Below, piece by piece: positions 34,568 to 44,203 of a DNA stretch of 64,000 nucleotides. This DNA comes from Bifidobacterium sp. ESL0704 (GTDB taxonomy: Bacteria; Actinomycetota; Actinomycetes; Actinomycetales; Bifidobacteriaceae), in the NCBI RefSeq assembly GCF_029392075.1, contig NZ_CP113929.1:2351816-2415815 (forward strand), written 5' to 3'. Both the position numbers and the translations under genes were made by a program. How positions within the stretch are numbered: position 1 is the stretch's first letter; every line of letters starts with the position of its first letter. Under the pieces are notes generated by a model. The model was given only the letters and a program-made list of their open reading frames with translations, was not told the DNA's origin and ran no database searches.

Positions 34568-36694
34568 ATGCCAGATACCTCGAACTTTTCAACTTCTTCG
34601 GCAGAAGGCCCTTCTATACAGCGCACTTCGATGCAGCCGCCTTCGCCAACGCAAAAGAATCATGCAGATTCCGCAATGCCGCCTTCAATCCCTGTAACCG
34701 AGAATCAGACCCACGACGCTAACGACGCAGGCGCGCCGCATACGCAACACATCGCCGTCGAACCGGCAGGGAAAACGGGAAAGATGCCCCAAGTGATTCC
34801 ATCGGCCACCACTCATGCCGGCACTTCCAACAGCCAACAGCTTTTCCTCTATTCCACAACGGTTTCCGACGTCGGCACCGTACGTAGCAACAACCAGGAT
34901 TCGTCATTCGCCGGCGAGCGCCTCATCGCCATCTGCGACGGCATGGGAGGGCACGCAGGCGGCGACACCGCCTCCACCATCGCCATCCGCTCCCTGGCGC
35001 ACATCGAGCAGAGCGGCACCAAAAACGACGTGGCCTCCATCGCCTCGATGATGGAAACCAGCGTGATGGCGGCTCACGACGCCATTGTGGGCAAAGCCAA
35101 GCGCGAGCGCACCCTGGCAGGCATGGGCACCACGGTGACTGCCGTCGGCCTTGTTTCGGGCCATTGGGTCATCACCCATATCGGCGATTCACGCGCCTAC
35201 CTGCTTCGTGACGGCAAGATCCGCCGCATGACGCAGGATCACAGCTACGTCCAGCACTTGATCGATACCGGTCGCATCAGCGAAGCCGAAGCCCGCAACC
35301 ACCCACAGCGCAATGTGGTCATGCGCGTGCTGGGCGATTTCGACATCGACCCGCACCCCGATATCGCAATCCTGACCGCAAAACCCACCGATCGCTGGCT
35401 GCTGTGCTCCGACGGTCTTTCCGGCGTGTTGGAAGACGACACACTTGAGCAAATGCTTGCCACGGTTTCCGACGAAGAGGAATGCGCCCAGCAGTTGGTT
35501 GCGATGGCGCTGAAGGCCGGAAGCACCGACAACGTCACGGCGGTCATCGCCGATGCGACCCTCGCGCTCGATGCCAGTTCCTTCGACCTGCCTCACCAGA
35601 CCCCGATTGTCGGCGGTGCGGCGAGTTCCAATCTCGAAGCCATCGCCGACATTATCAAAGAGCCGGTCGCTTCCTCGCCTGCTCTGCGGCTTGGCAAGCA
35701 GTCCCCGGCACAGCGGGCCGCCGCTTTGACCCGATACGCCGCCGACAAGGGCAGCGATGACGGCGATCCCGGCCAATACCCCCCTGCCATCCAACAGCTG
35801 GTTTCACCCGATGCGTCGAACGGCAACGGAACTTACGACACAGACGCGCAAAGCGACCAGCCGGCCCGGAAGAGTCGCCATCGTCACACCAAGCATTCCG
35901 ACGATGCATCGCCATCCGGCAGCAAAGGCGATACCGATAAGGGCAGCGGCAATATCGTCCACGTCGCCCAGCCTTCGGCCGTGCGTGACGAGAACGACAA
36001 CAAGGCCAACATGGATACCGGCGAGATTCCGGTGGTCAAGAAAAAGGACGGCCGCGTCTCCGCCGATCCCAACGATCCGGAGGTCGCCCGCGCCATCCGC
36101 CGCGAACATTTGCGTGTACGCAGGGAAGAGCGTCGAAAGCACAATCGAGGCCGTATAGCGGTTATCATCGCTTTCATTATTGCGCTGGGCGCTTTGCTCG
36201 GCGTAGGATTCGGCGCATATCGATGGAGTCAAACGAAATATTACGTGGGAACGAGCGACGGCACCGTCGCCATTTACCAAGGCGTCAACACCAATCTGTT
36301 CAGCCTGCCTCTTTCGCACAAGGTCGAATCCACTGATATCAAGCTGACAAATCTGCCTCAATCCTGGAACGATGCGCTGGATGAAGGCATCGCCGTCGAC
36401 ACGCTCGCCGAGGCGAGAAGCCATGTCACCATGATCAGGAAAGAGGCCAAAACCCTCCAGACTTCTAAGAAGAAGAACCCGCCCTTGCCATGGGACCCCG
36501 CAGCTCCAGTCATGGTTCACCCCAATAGCGACAAGCCAGATGACGCCGAAACCGAGGCCGCGCAACCGGCAGATGTCTCCACGACCGTAAACGATATAAA
36601 CGACACGGCCTCCTCCACGCAAGGCTCAGAACATCTTTCGGGCTCCATCGCGGCAACGCCCCAAACCACCAGTGCAGAGGCGGCGAGCGCATGA
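34568..36694 (+). CDS. pstP: PP2C-family Ser/Thr protein phosphatase
   Basis: Reverses PknA/PknB phosphorylation at the membrane. The Mn-dependent PP2C domain (about 95-335) carries VRSNNQDSSFAGERL, CDGMGGHAGGD, THIGDSRAYLLR, LLCSDGLSG and GSTDNVTAV. A basic, low-complexity juxtamembrane region follows, then one membrane helix (about 528-550, IAVIIAFIIALGALLG) and a short outer domain. The first about 90 residues are an unusual Ser/Pro/Thr-rich lead. The ATG at 34568 is placed by GAGGTG at 34554; an in-frame TTG touches the fhaB stop at 34562. At 708 aa it is longer than typical PstP (about 510). Confidence 0.93.
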   Translation: MPDTSNFSTSSAEGPSIQRTSMQPPSPTQKNHADSAMPPSIPVTENQTHDANDAGAPHTQHIAVEPAGKTGKMPQVIPSATTHAGTSNSQQLFLYSTTVSDVGTVRSNNQDSSFAGERLIAICDGMGGHAGGDTASTIAIRSLAHIEQSGTKNDVASIASMMETSVMAAHDAIVGKAKRERTLAGMGTTVTAVGLVSGHWVITHIGDSRAYLLRDGKIRRMTQDHSYVQHLIDTGRISEAEARNHPQRNVVMRVLGDFDIDPHPDIAILTAKPTDRWLLCSDGLSGVLEDDTLEQMLATVSDEEECAQQLVAMALKAGSTDNVTAVIADATLALDASSFDLPHQTPIVGGAASSNLEAIADIIKEPVASSPALRLGKQSPAQRAAALTRYAADKGSDDGDPGQYPPAIQQLVSPDASNGNGTYDTDAQSDQPARKSRHRHTKHSDDASPSGSKGDTDKGSGNIVHVAQPSAVRDENDNKANMDTGEIPVVKKKDGRVSADPNDPEVARAIRREHLRVRREERRKHNRGRIAVIIAFIIALGALLGVGFGAYRWSQTKYYVGTSDGTVAIYQGVNTNLFSLPLSHKVESTDIKLTNLPQSWNDALDEGIAVDTLAEARSHVTMIRKEAKTLQTSKKKNPPLPWDPAAPVMVHPNSDKPDDAETEAAQPADVSTTVNDINDTASSTQGSEHLSGSIAATPQTTSAEAASA

Positions 36695-38469
36695 TCGCCA
36701 CCCGCTTCCGTCAGATTGGTCTGCTGCTGTTCGCCATCGCGATCAGCGGCATCGCCTTTTTTCAGCTTTTCGCGCGCGTCTACAGCGGCTTCCCCACCAA
36801 CCTCGTCACGGCTCTGGTGGCGGTGGCCATACTGTTCATTGTGCTATGGGCGCTGCTGCTGAAATTCCAGCCCTACGCAAGCCAGCAAATCCTGCCGTGC
36901 GTGCTGCTGCTGACGGCTATCGGCACGATGATGATCGCCCGCATCGATTACACCAAAAACACCACCGTGGCCTACCGCCAGTTGATCTGGGTGTGCGTCG
37001 CACTGGTGCTGACCTGCATTTTCATCATCGCGCTGCGCGATTACCGCGTATTACGTCGCTTTTCGTATGTGAGCATGATCGTCGGCTTGGTGCTTCTGCT
37101 CTCCCCGATGATCCCGGGCCTCGGCAAGGAAATCGGCGGTGCGCGCATCTGGATCGGCTTCGGCTCGCACACCCTGCAACCCGGCGAATTCGCCAAATTG
37201 TTCCTCGCTTTCTTCTTTGCGGCCTACCTGTTCAACCACCGCGACCAGCTGGCCGTCGGCGGCAAGAAAGTGGTCGGCCTGCAGCTTCCCCGCGTACGCG
37301 ACATGGGCCCGTTGATTCTGGTGTGGTTCGCCTCCATCGGTGTGTTGGTGGTCCAGCATGACCTTGGCACCTCGCTGATGTTCTTCGCCATGTTCGTCTC
37401 GATGCTTTACGTCGCCACCGGCCGCGGCAGCTGGCTGATCATCGGCGGCATCGCGTTCGTGGTCGCGGCGGTGTTCTCGGTCAAGTTCTTCGCCCACGTC
37501 GGCTATCGTGTCGACGGCTGGCTGCATCCTTTCGACGCCGCGGTTTATAACCGCAAGTACGGCAGCTCCTATCAGCTGGTCACCGGTATTTTCGGGCTCG
37601 CTTCCGGCGGGCTCCTGGGCACCGGCATAGGGCAAGGGCACCCCGGACTCACCCCGCTCGGCAACTCCGATTTCATCTATTCGTCCCTCGGCGAGGAACT
37701 TGGTCTGGCCGGCCTGATGGCGATTTTGATGCTTTACTTGATTATCATCACTTCCGGCTTGCTCACGGCTATGAAAATCAAGGACGGTTTCGGCAAACTT
37801 CTGGCTTCCGGCCTCGTGTTCACCATGGCCTTCCAGGTATTCACCGTGGTCGGCGGCCTCACCCTGGTCATTCCGATGACGGGCTTGACGCTGCCGTATA
37901 TGGCTGCAGGCGGTTCGTCGCTGGTGGCGAACTATATCCTTGCGGCGCTGCTGATCGTGATTTCCAACGAGGCCAATAAGCCGGAGCCCGAAGGCGAACT
38001 TTCCAACACCATGCAGTACGAGGCGATGGCGGCGCTCAACGAACGCAGCGCACAGAAAAAGAACCGCGAAGCCAAGCATTCCCGCTCACGTTCCCGTGAA
38101 AGCGAAACCGAACCCTCGACTTCGAGCTTCCCCGCCTCGCCATCCCCCTCTGTCAGGTCCACGACCTCGGCGACGGGCGATGAAAACGATTCCTCGCATT
38201 CCCCGATGCCGTCGAACCCCACGGTGCAGGAACCGCAACAGACGGCAGATGTCCAACCCAGCCCGCGCGTGGCTGCGAGCTCGACTGCGGAAACGTTGCC
38301 GCAAACGCCGGCCCCCGCAAACTCCGATCCCATCCAAGGCCCCGATGCAGCCGCTCGGCCTTCGGCGATGCCGGATTCCGGCGATGCCATGCCTGTGAAT
38401 CCTCTACATTCTGCCGATTCGGAAATCCTTGATCTGAACTTTGATGACCTGCTGGGAGGCAAACGATGA
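36691..38469 (+). CDS. rodA: RodA/FtsW-family SEDS peptidoglycan glycosyltransferase
   Basis: Polymerises lipid II in partnership with the class B PBP encoded next. About ten to twelve membrane helices fill residues 1-435. Conserved SEDS phrases are GGARIWIGFGSHTLQPGEFAKL, read in part, VVQHDLGTSLMFF, DFIYSSLGEELGLAG and MTGLTLPYMAAGGSS. After about 440 comes a 150-residue Ser/Pro-rich cytoplasmic tail ending LNFDDLLGGKR that normal RodA lacks. The start overlaps the pstP stop and the end overlaps pbpA, both by ATGA, so translation is coupled. Confidence 0.95.
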   Translation: MIATRFRQIGLLLFAIAISGIAFFQLFARVYSGFPTNLVTALVAVAILFIVLWALLLKFQPYASQQILPCVLLLTAIGTMMIARIDYTKNTTVAYRQLIWVCVALVLTCIFIIALRDYRVLRRFSYVSMIVGLVLLLSPMIPGLGKEIGGARIWIGFGSHTLQPGEFAKLFLAFFFAAYLFNHRDQLAVGGKKVVGLQLPRVRDMGPLILVWFASIGVLVVQHDLGTSLMFFAMFVSMLYVATGRGSWLIIGGIAFVVAAVFSVKFFAHVGYRVDGWLHPFDAAVYNRKYGSSYQLVTGIFGLASGGLLGTGIGQGHPGLTPLGNSDFIYSSLGEELGLAGLMAILMLYLIIITSGLLTAMKIKDGFGKLLASGLVFTMAFQVFTVVGGLTLVIPMTGLTLPYMAAGGSSLVANYILAALLIVISNEANKPEPEGELSNTMQYEAMAALNERSAQKKNREAKHSRSRSRESETEPSTSSFPASPSPSVRSTTSATGDENDSSHSPMPSNPTVQEPQQTADVQPSPRVAASSTAETLPQTPAPANSDPIQGPDAAARPSAMPDSGDAMPVNPLHSADSEILDLNFDDLLGGKR

Positions 38470-39935
38470 ACAAATACCTCCGTCAGCTTTTTACCGCCGT
38501 CATCATCCTCTTCGCGATTCTGGGACTTTCGAGCACCATGATCACGGCCATCCACGCCAACAAGCTCAACAATGACCCGCGCAACCAGCGAGGACTGTAC
38601 CACGAATTCGACGCCCCTCGCGGCTCGATACTCGCTTCCGACGGTACGGTGATGGCCAAATCCGACCCGGTCAACGATCCGTTCGCCTACCAGCGCTCGT
38701 ATGCCAACGGTCCGTTGTACGCGCCGGTGACTGGCTACTTCTCCATCAGCCAACGCGCTGACCGCGGTATCGAGGATTCTCGCAACAAACTGCTGACCGG
38801 CGAATCCAACCAACTGTTCTGGCAGCAGTTCAAGTCGCTGTTCACCGGTTCGGCCAACAAAGGCGCTTCCATCGAAACCTCCATCGACCCGAAGCTGCAG
38901 ACCACGGCTTATGCGCAGATGGCCGGCAAAAGCGGTTCCGTGGTGGTCCTCGAGCCGAAGACCAACCGCATTCTGGCGATGGTTTCGACGCCCAGCTATG
39001 ACCCGAACGTACTTGCCAGCCACGATACAACGAAAGTCAATCAGGACTATTCACGTCTCACCGGCGACCAGGCGAACCCGATGCTCAATCGCGCGATTTC
39101 CGAGCTTTACCCGCCGGGGTCCAGCTTCAAGACCGTCGTAGCCACGGCAGCGCTGGAAAGCGGCAAATACCAGTTGGATACACGCATTCCGGCCGGCGCA
39201 AGCTATACGCTGCCCAACACCAATACGAAACTCACGAACCAGGCAAGCGCTGCAAACGGTGGCGCCGACGGCCAGATCTCGTTCGAGGACGCGCTGGCCT
39301 ATTCCTCCAACACCGCTTTCGCGCAGCTCGGCGTGACACTGGGCGCACAGACCATTCAGGACACGGCCAAGAAGTTCGGTTTCGGTTCCTCGATCCGTAT
39401 CGACGGCTCCAATTCGACCGGGGAGCCGATGCAGGCCATCGCTTCGAAATTCCCGGACAATCCTGCCCCGGACCGCCTCGCGCTGGCTTCCATCGGACAA
39501 GGCGACACCCAGGAGACGCCCTTGCAGAACGCGATGATCGCCTCGGCCATCGCCAACGGCGGAACGCTGATGCGTCCGACGCTGGTCGACCGTGTGCGTT
39601 CCAGCGATCTGACGGTCATCTCGAACACCAACCCGAGCGTGATGAGCCAGCCGATGAGCAAGGACACGGCCAATAAACTGACCGAAATGATGAAGGCCGT
39701 CATCACCAAGGAGAACCCGAATCTTGCGATTCCCGGCGTATCGATCGCAGCCAAAACCGGCACCGCGCAAATCGGTGTGGGCAACCAGAGCAACGATGGT
39801 TGGATCATGGGCTTCGCACCCGCAGACGACCCGAAAATCGCGGTCGCCGTGGTCGTTCATAATACAGATAGGGCAGGCAGTGATGCGGCCGGACCAATCA
39901 TGAAGGCGATAATGAGGGAGGCACTGGGCAAATGA
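38466..39935 (+). CDS. pbpA: PbpA-like class B penicillin-binding protein (transpeptidase)
   Basis: Cross-links peptidoglycan; partner of RodA. One N-terminal membrane anchor (LFTAVIILFAILGLSSTMI), a dimerisation region with ARG-type DAPRGSILASDG, and the transpeptidase domain with the three penicillin-binding motifs: SSFK (in YPPGSSFKTV, catalytic Ser), SSN (AYSSNTAFAQ) and KTG (IAAKTGTAQIG). The 489-aa length matches actinobacterial PbpA. It overlaps its neighbours by four bases on both sides. Confidence 0.95.
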   Translation: MNKYLRQLFTAVIILFAILGLSSTMITAIHANKLNNDPRNQRGLYHEFDAPRGSILASDGTVMAKSDPVNDPFAYQRSYANGPLYAPVTGYFSISQRADRGIEDSRNKLLTGESNQLFWQQFKSLFTGSANKGASIETSIDPKLQTTAYAQMAGKSGSVVVLEPKTNRILAMVSTPSYDPNVLASHDTTKVNQDYSRLTGDQANPMLNRAISELYPPGSSFKTVVATAALESGKYQLDTRIPAGASYTLPNTNTKLTNQASAANGGADGQISFEDALAYSSNTAFAQLGVTLGAQTIQDTAKKFGFGSSIRIDGSNSTGEPMQAIASKFPDNPAPDRLALASIGQGDTQETPLQNAMIASAIANGGTLMRPTLVDRVRSSDLTVISNTNPSVMSQPMSKDTANKLTEMMKAVITKENPNLAIPGVSIAAKTGTAQIGVGNQSNDGWIMGFAPADDPKIAVAVVVHNTDRAGSDAAGPIMKAIMREALGK

Positions 39936-41620
39936 AGCTCGTTGAAGGTCAACTGATTCACAACCGGTACCGCCTTGATCACCGGCTCGCGCAAGGCGGG
40001 ATGGGTGAGGTCTGGAAAGGCTATGACATCCAGCTCGGACGCGTGGTCGCCATCAAAGCGCTGCGTGGAGACCTGACCGACGTGGAGGCGAAGCGGCGCA
40101 GATTGCGTATCGAAGCCCACAATTCCGCCGATCTGGCCCATCCGAATATCGCCGCATTGTTCGATTACTATGAGCACGACGGCATTGGCTTTTTGATCAT
40201 GGAGTTCGTCGACAGCGAGTCGCTGGCCGACCTGTACCACGAAAAGGGCGCGATGGATCCGCTGGAATTGCTGCCGATTCTGGTGCAGGTCGCCCGTGGG
40301 CTCTACGTCGCGCACTCCCATGGCGTCATCCATCGTGATGTGAAACCCGCCAATATCATGGTCTCCAAGGACGGGCAGGTCAAGATCACCGATTTCGGCG
40401 TCTCCTATTCCACCAATCAGGCGCAAATCACGCAGGATGGCATGGTCGTCGGCACGGCGCAATACATTTCGCCCGAGCAGGCCCAGGGCAAGAAGGCCAC
40501 CCCTCAGTCCGACATCTATTCGCTGGGAGTGGTGGCGTACGAAGGCTTGTGCGGGCAGCGCCCGTTCACCGGTGCCACGCCGGTGGATATCGCCGCCGCA
40601 CATGTCAACGACGCCGTCCCGCCTCTGCCGGACACGGTAGACGTGCAACTGGGGCAGTTCGTGATGTCGATGCTTGCCAAAGACCCACTCGACCGACCGA
40701 AGGACGCACTGGTGGTCTCCCGCACGCTTTCGCATATCGAGCGTCGGCTTTTCGATCAGGAAGCAACGCTGAACGAGACCACTATGGTCTCCCGCGACGG
40801 GCGTATCGCGCGACGCGTGGTCAGCGCCCCATATTCTCCCGACGGTTCGGTGGCAATCAGGCCAGCCGTCACGCCGCTACACACGGTAACGACCATCGAA
40901 AACAGCAGAAGCGAGGGCCGCGTTGTCGAGAGCAGTCTTGCCGACAACGACATAGATGACTCCACTTTGGGCAGCGAAACCCGCAATGTCGTCGTCAACA
41001 GCCTTGCAAGCTCTGACGAAAACCACAAAGCCGGGCCGCAGGCCGTATCGCAAAGCGATGACGCGGAGCAGGTCGGGAGCGCCACTTCCGACAGCTCCGC
41101 CGAAAACACCTCCGCTGCGACTATGGACACTGGCGACGCAATCGACTCGACCGAGCATAATTTGTCGAATGAAACCGGCAACGGCACGCAAGCCGAGGCA
41201 AACGAATACGACACCATTGCGAATAACGAGTTTTCGCCGGCCGCCCAGGCTGCCATTCAGACGATGACCCAGACACTGCGTGCGATCACGGACTATCAGA
41301 TTCCCGCCATACAGACGCTCGGCAGTCAATCCGTTGACGACAAACCGCCTCAATCGCCTCCGCGTTCTATGAGCGCAAACACCGATTCGGCAAAGACCAC
41401 TGGTGCCACGCTAGATGCGAACGCGAGCGCCGTCGACAAACCGATTCCTTTACCTGTAATTCCACCCATCAATATCATGAACCCCGGCAGCGAAACCGCA
41501 CAGCAAATCGCCGCCGCAGATTCGTCAAACCCCTCTTCAGAAGCTGCCGAAACCAACATTCCGGTCACTCAAGTCAACGACCAGGCAGCGAATACTGAAA
41601 ACCGGAAGGAGCAGCAATGA
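39932..41620 (+). CDS. pknA: PknA-like Ser/Thr protein kinase without a visible membrane helix
   Basis: Hanks-type kinase (about 10-270): glycine-rich RLAQGGMGEVWKGYD, VAIKALRG lysine, VIHRDVKPANIM catalytic loop, KITDFGVSY (DFG) and GTAQYISPEQAQG. The remaining about 290 residues are Asp/Ser/Asn/Ala-rich and end ENRKEQQ; I find no hydrophobic segment of membrane-spanning length, unlike mycobacterial PknA. It may be soluble or held by partners such as FhaB. Coupled by ATGA overlap to pbpA and pknB. Confidence 0.93.
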   Translation: MKLVEGQLIHNRYRLDHRLAQGGMGEVWKGYDIQLGRVVAIKALRGDLTDVEAKRRRLRIEAHNSADLAHPNIAALFDYYEHDGIGFLIMEFVDSESLADLYHEKGAMDPLELLPILVQVARGLYVAHSHGVIHRDVKPANIMVSKDGQVKITDFGVSYSTNQAQITQDGMVVGTAQYISPEQAQGKKATPQSDIYSLGVVAYEGLCGQRPFTGATPVDIAAAHVNDAVPPLPDTVDVQLGQFVMSMLAKDPLDRPKDALVVSRTLSHIERRLFDQEATLNETTMVSRDGRIARRVVSAPYSPDGSVAIRPAVTPLHTVTTIENSRSEGRVVESSLADNDIDDSTLGSETRNVVVNSLASSDENHKAGPQAVSQSDDAEQVGSATSDSSAENTSAATMDTGDAIDSTEHNLSNETGNGTQAEANEYDTIANNEFSPAAQAAIQTMTQTLRAITDYQIPAIQTLGSQSVDDKPPQSPPRSMSANTDSAKTTGATLDANASAVDKPIPLPVIPPINIMNPGSETAQQIAAADSSNPSSEAAETNIPVTQVNDQAANTENRKEQQ

Positions 41621-43674
41621 GCACCAATATGCCAACTTCACTGGCAAATGGCCGTTATCAGCTGGGACAATTAATCGGACGCGGCGGCATGGCCGAGGTC
41701 CATATCGCCCAAGACACCCGCCTGGGACGCGTCGTCGCAGTAAAAATCATGCGCTCCGACCTCGCCAACGATGATATCTTCCTGCGCCGCTTCGCCCGAG
41801 AGGCGCACTCCGTCGCCCAGATGAACAACGTCAACATCGTCAACATCTACGATTCCGGTGAAGAGGCCATCACCACCGAAGACGGCAACACCGAACGCGT
41901 GCCGTATATCGTCATGGAATATGTCAAGGGCCAGACCCTGCGCGACATCATCAAGGCGAACGGGCCGCTGAGCCAGCGCGACGCCGAGCAGGTGATGCTG
42001 GGAGTTCTCAACGCTCTTGACTATTCGCACCGGATGGGCATCATCCACCGCGATATCAAGCCCGGCAACATCATGATCAGCGAGCAGGGCATGGTCAAGG
42101 TCATGGACTTCGGCATCGCTCGCGCGCTCGACGATTCCGTGGCCACCATGACCCAGTCGCAGGGCGTGGTCGGCACCGCGCAGTACCTCTCTCCTGAGCA
42201 GGCACGCGGCGAGGCCGTCGACATGCGTTCCGACCTCTATTCCGCCGGTTGCGTGCTCTACGAAATGCTGACCGGACGTGCGCCTTTCACGGGCGATTCG
42301 GCCGTGGCCATCGCCTATCAGCACGTCTCGGAGGTCGCCACCCCGCCCAGCGCCATCGTGCCCGGCCTGCCCAAGATGTGGGATCAGATCTGCGCCAAGG
42401 CGATGGCCAAGGACCGGCAGAACCGCTACGCGACGGCCGCCGAGTTCCGCAACGATATTCTGACCTACATGAACGGCGGCATCCCGGTCGCCGCGGCGTT
42501 CAACCCGCTCACCGACCTCGCCAACATGAAGGAACGCAAGCAGGCCGAGCAGACCGCCGCCACCGAGGCGATGAACCCCGTTGAGACCACGGCCACGCAG
42601 GCTTTCGACCCGCTTACGGGCACGTACGGCAATCCTGCCGCCGCGCAGCTGGCGCCGAACACCGGTACCGCTCTCAAGTCGCGTGCCGAGAAAGCCGCGG
42701 AAGAGAAGGCGAAAAAGAAAAAGAAGATCATCATCGGCTCGGTCATCGGTGCCGTTGTCGCCATCCTCGCCATCGTGGGAATCATCTACGGCGTCACCCA
42801 CATGAAGAAGGCGGAAATGGTCACCGTCCCCACCTTCAATTCCACCACCACCCAGGCCCGGGCCGAAGAACAGCTCGACGAAGTGGGGCTGAAGATGAAG
42901 GTCGAGCAGGATACCGATTCGAGCGAGCCTAAAGGTACGTTTACCAAGCAGAATCCTGCGGGCAACGCCAAGGCTCCCAAGGGATCGACCGTCAAGGTCT
43001 GGTTCTCGACCGGCCCGCAGTCGGGTCAGGTGCCCGACGTCAAGGGCAAATCGGTGGAAAGCGCCAGGGCCATACTCAAAAAGGCCGGTTTCAAAGTGTC
43101 TCCCGCCACCCAGACCGAAGACAGCTCGGACGTGGCCCAAGGCATGGTCACGCGCACCGACCCCGCCGCCGGCTCGGCCACCGACAAGGGCACGTCGTTG
43201 ATGCTATACATCTCCTCCGGCATGGCCAAAGTGCCTGACGTCACCGGCCAGCAGCAGGATCAGGCCCTGAACCAGCTCAAGGCATTCACCGTCGTCGTTC
43301 AGCAGGAGACATCGGATAATGTGAACCAAGGCCTCGTCACCCGCACCGACCCCGCCGCCGGCTCCAGCCTTGCGCAGAGGGGCAATATCACCGTCTATGT
43401 TTCCTCCGGCAAGCCGAAGGTGACGGTGCCCAACGTCGATACCAGCGGCAAATCGACGGTCGCCCAAGTGAGAAGCGCTCTCATGGCTGCAGGTTTTAAG
43501 GTCAATCCCGAGACAGGCAACGACAACCTGATGGTAATCGGCATTTCCCCGACCGCAGGCTCGCAAGCCACCAAGGGCGACACCATCACCCTGAGCACGC
43601 AGGCACCTGCCCAACAACCGAATCCCGGTACCGATGATTCGAGTAATCCCGGCGGTAGTGCCGTCAAGCCATAA
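41617..43674 (+). CDS. pknB: PknB-like Ser/Thr kinase with four PASTA domains
   Basis: Kinase domain (about 12-280) with LIGRGGMAEVHIAQD, VAVKIMRSD, IHRDIKPGNIM, VMDFGIARA and GTAQYLSPEQARG. After a linker comes a membrane helix (about 369-393) preceded by KKKKK. Four extracellular PASTA domains follow (about 405-470, 471-537, 538-600, 601-665), each with the PAAGS-type turn. PASTA domains sense muropeptides or lipid II in relatives. It is the last gene of the operon. Substrates probably include the FHA proteins and cell-wall enzymes encoded upstream. Confidence 0.96.
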   Translation: MSTNMPTSLANGRYQLGQLIGRGGMAEVHIAQDTRLGRVVAVKIMRSDLANDDIFLRRFAREAHSVAQMNNVNIVNIYDSGEEAITTEDGNTERVPYIVMEYVKGQTLRDIIKANGPLSQRDAEQVMLGVLNALDYSHRMGIIHRDIKPGNIMISEQGMVKVMDFGIARALDDSVATMTQSQGVVGTAQYLSPEQARGEAVDMRSDLYSAGCVLYEMLTGRAPFTGDSAVAIAYQHVSEVATPPSAIVPGLPKMWDQICAKAMAKDRQNRYATAAEFRNDILTYMNGGIPVAAAFNPLTDLANMKERKQAEQTAATEAMNPVETTATQAFDPLTGTYGNPAAAQLAPNTGTALKSRAEKAAEEKAKKKKKIIIGSVIGAVVAILAIVGIIYGVTHMKKAEMVTVPTFNSTTTQARAEEQLDEVGLKMKVEQDTDSSEPKGTFTKQNPAGNAKAPKGSTVKVWFSTGPQSGQVPDVKGKSVESARAILKKAGFKVSPATQTEDSSDVAQGMVTRTDPAAGSATDKGTSLMLYISSGMAKVPDVTGQQQDQALNQLKAFTVVVQQETSDNVNQGLVTRTDPAAGSSLAQRGNITVYVSSGKPKVTVPNVDTSGKSTVAQVRSALMAAGFKVNPETGNDNLMVIGISPTAGSQATKGDTITLSTQAPAQQPNPGTDDSSNPGGSAVKP

Positions 43675-43775
43675 TATTCACCGCTTTGGCTGAAACTGGT
43701 AACTTCGCAGCGCCAATCAAACTCCAGCTTCAGATGCCAGTAACTAGCGGTAGCCGACAATCGCTGGTTCAGTCC

Positions 43776-43819
43776 GTAATGATCCGGTGGTGGGTTCTTG
43801 CCCGCCACCGGATCATTAC
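43776..43819. terminator. Long hairpin after pknB
   Basis: Arms 43776-43794 and 43801-43819 pair over 19 bases with a single T-G wobble and a six-base loop. It lies about 100 bases past the pknB stop. No T-tract follows on either strand, so it may stabilise the operon mRNA 3' end rather than act as an intrinsic terminator. Confidence 0.6.
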
Positions 43820-44203
43820 GTTACGCCGCCTCATAAGAAGCAGCGCGGTTCAGCCATCCGTCTTATAGGATCGCTACCGCATGCACTCGGCGCCATAAGG
43901 CACGGATTGCCCCATGATAACAGCGCCATCAAGGCAATATCGAGATTCCTATACCGAAATCAAGAAGCCCCGAGAGAATCAGGCAATCCGACATCGCCAT
44001 CATATGCGCGATTGGTCGGTGAAAGTCATCGCGCCCCGAGCATTGCCCGGGTCATTCAGGCTTCGTCTCATGGGCTTTACCGGTAGAGCGTTTCATGGTT
44101 ATCGTCCTCATTCTCCGATTGATCGGTGCAGGTTGTGGCTTCGACTGGTAACCCGCGCAGATTTTTCTCGTGAAAGAAGATGCCTGCCCCAAGCTACTTG
44201 CCG
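43820..44203. other. Intergenic region between pknB and the second pilus locus
   Basis: Apart from the hairpin at 43776-43819, the gap between pknB and the sortase (convergent) holds no recognisable gene. A 102-codon frame at 43914-44222 is Arg/His-rich, lacks a ribosome binding site and runs into the sortase gene on the other strand. Confidence 0.5.
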
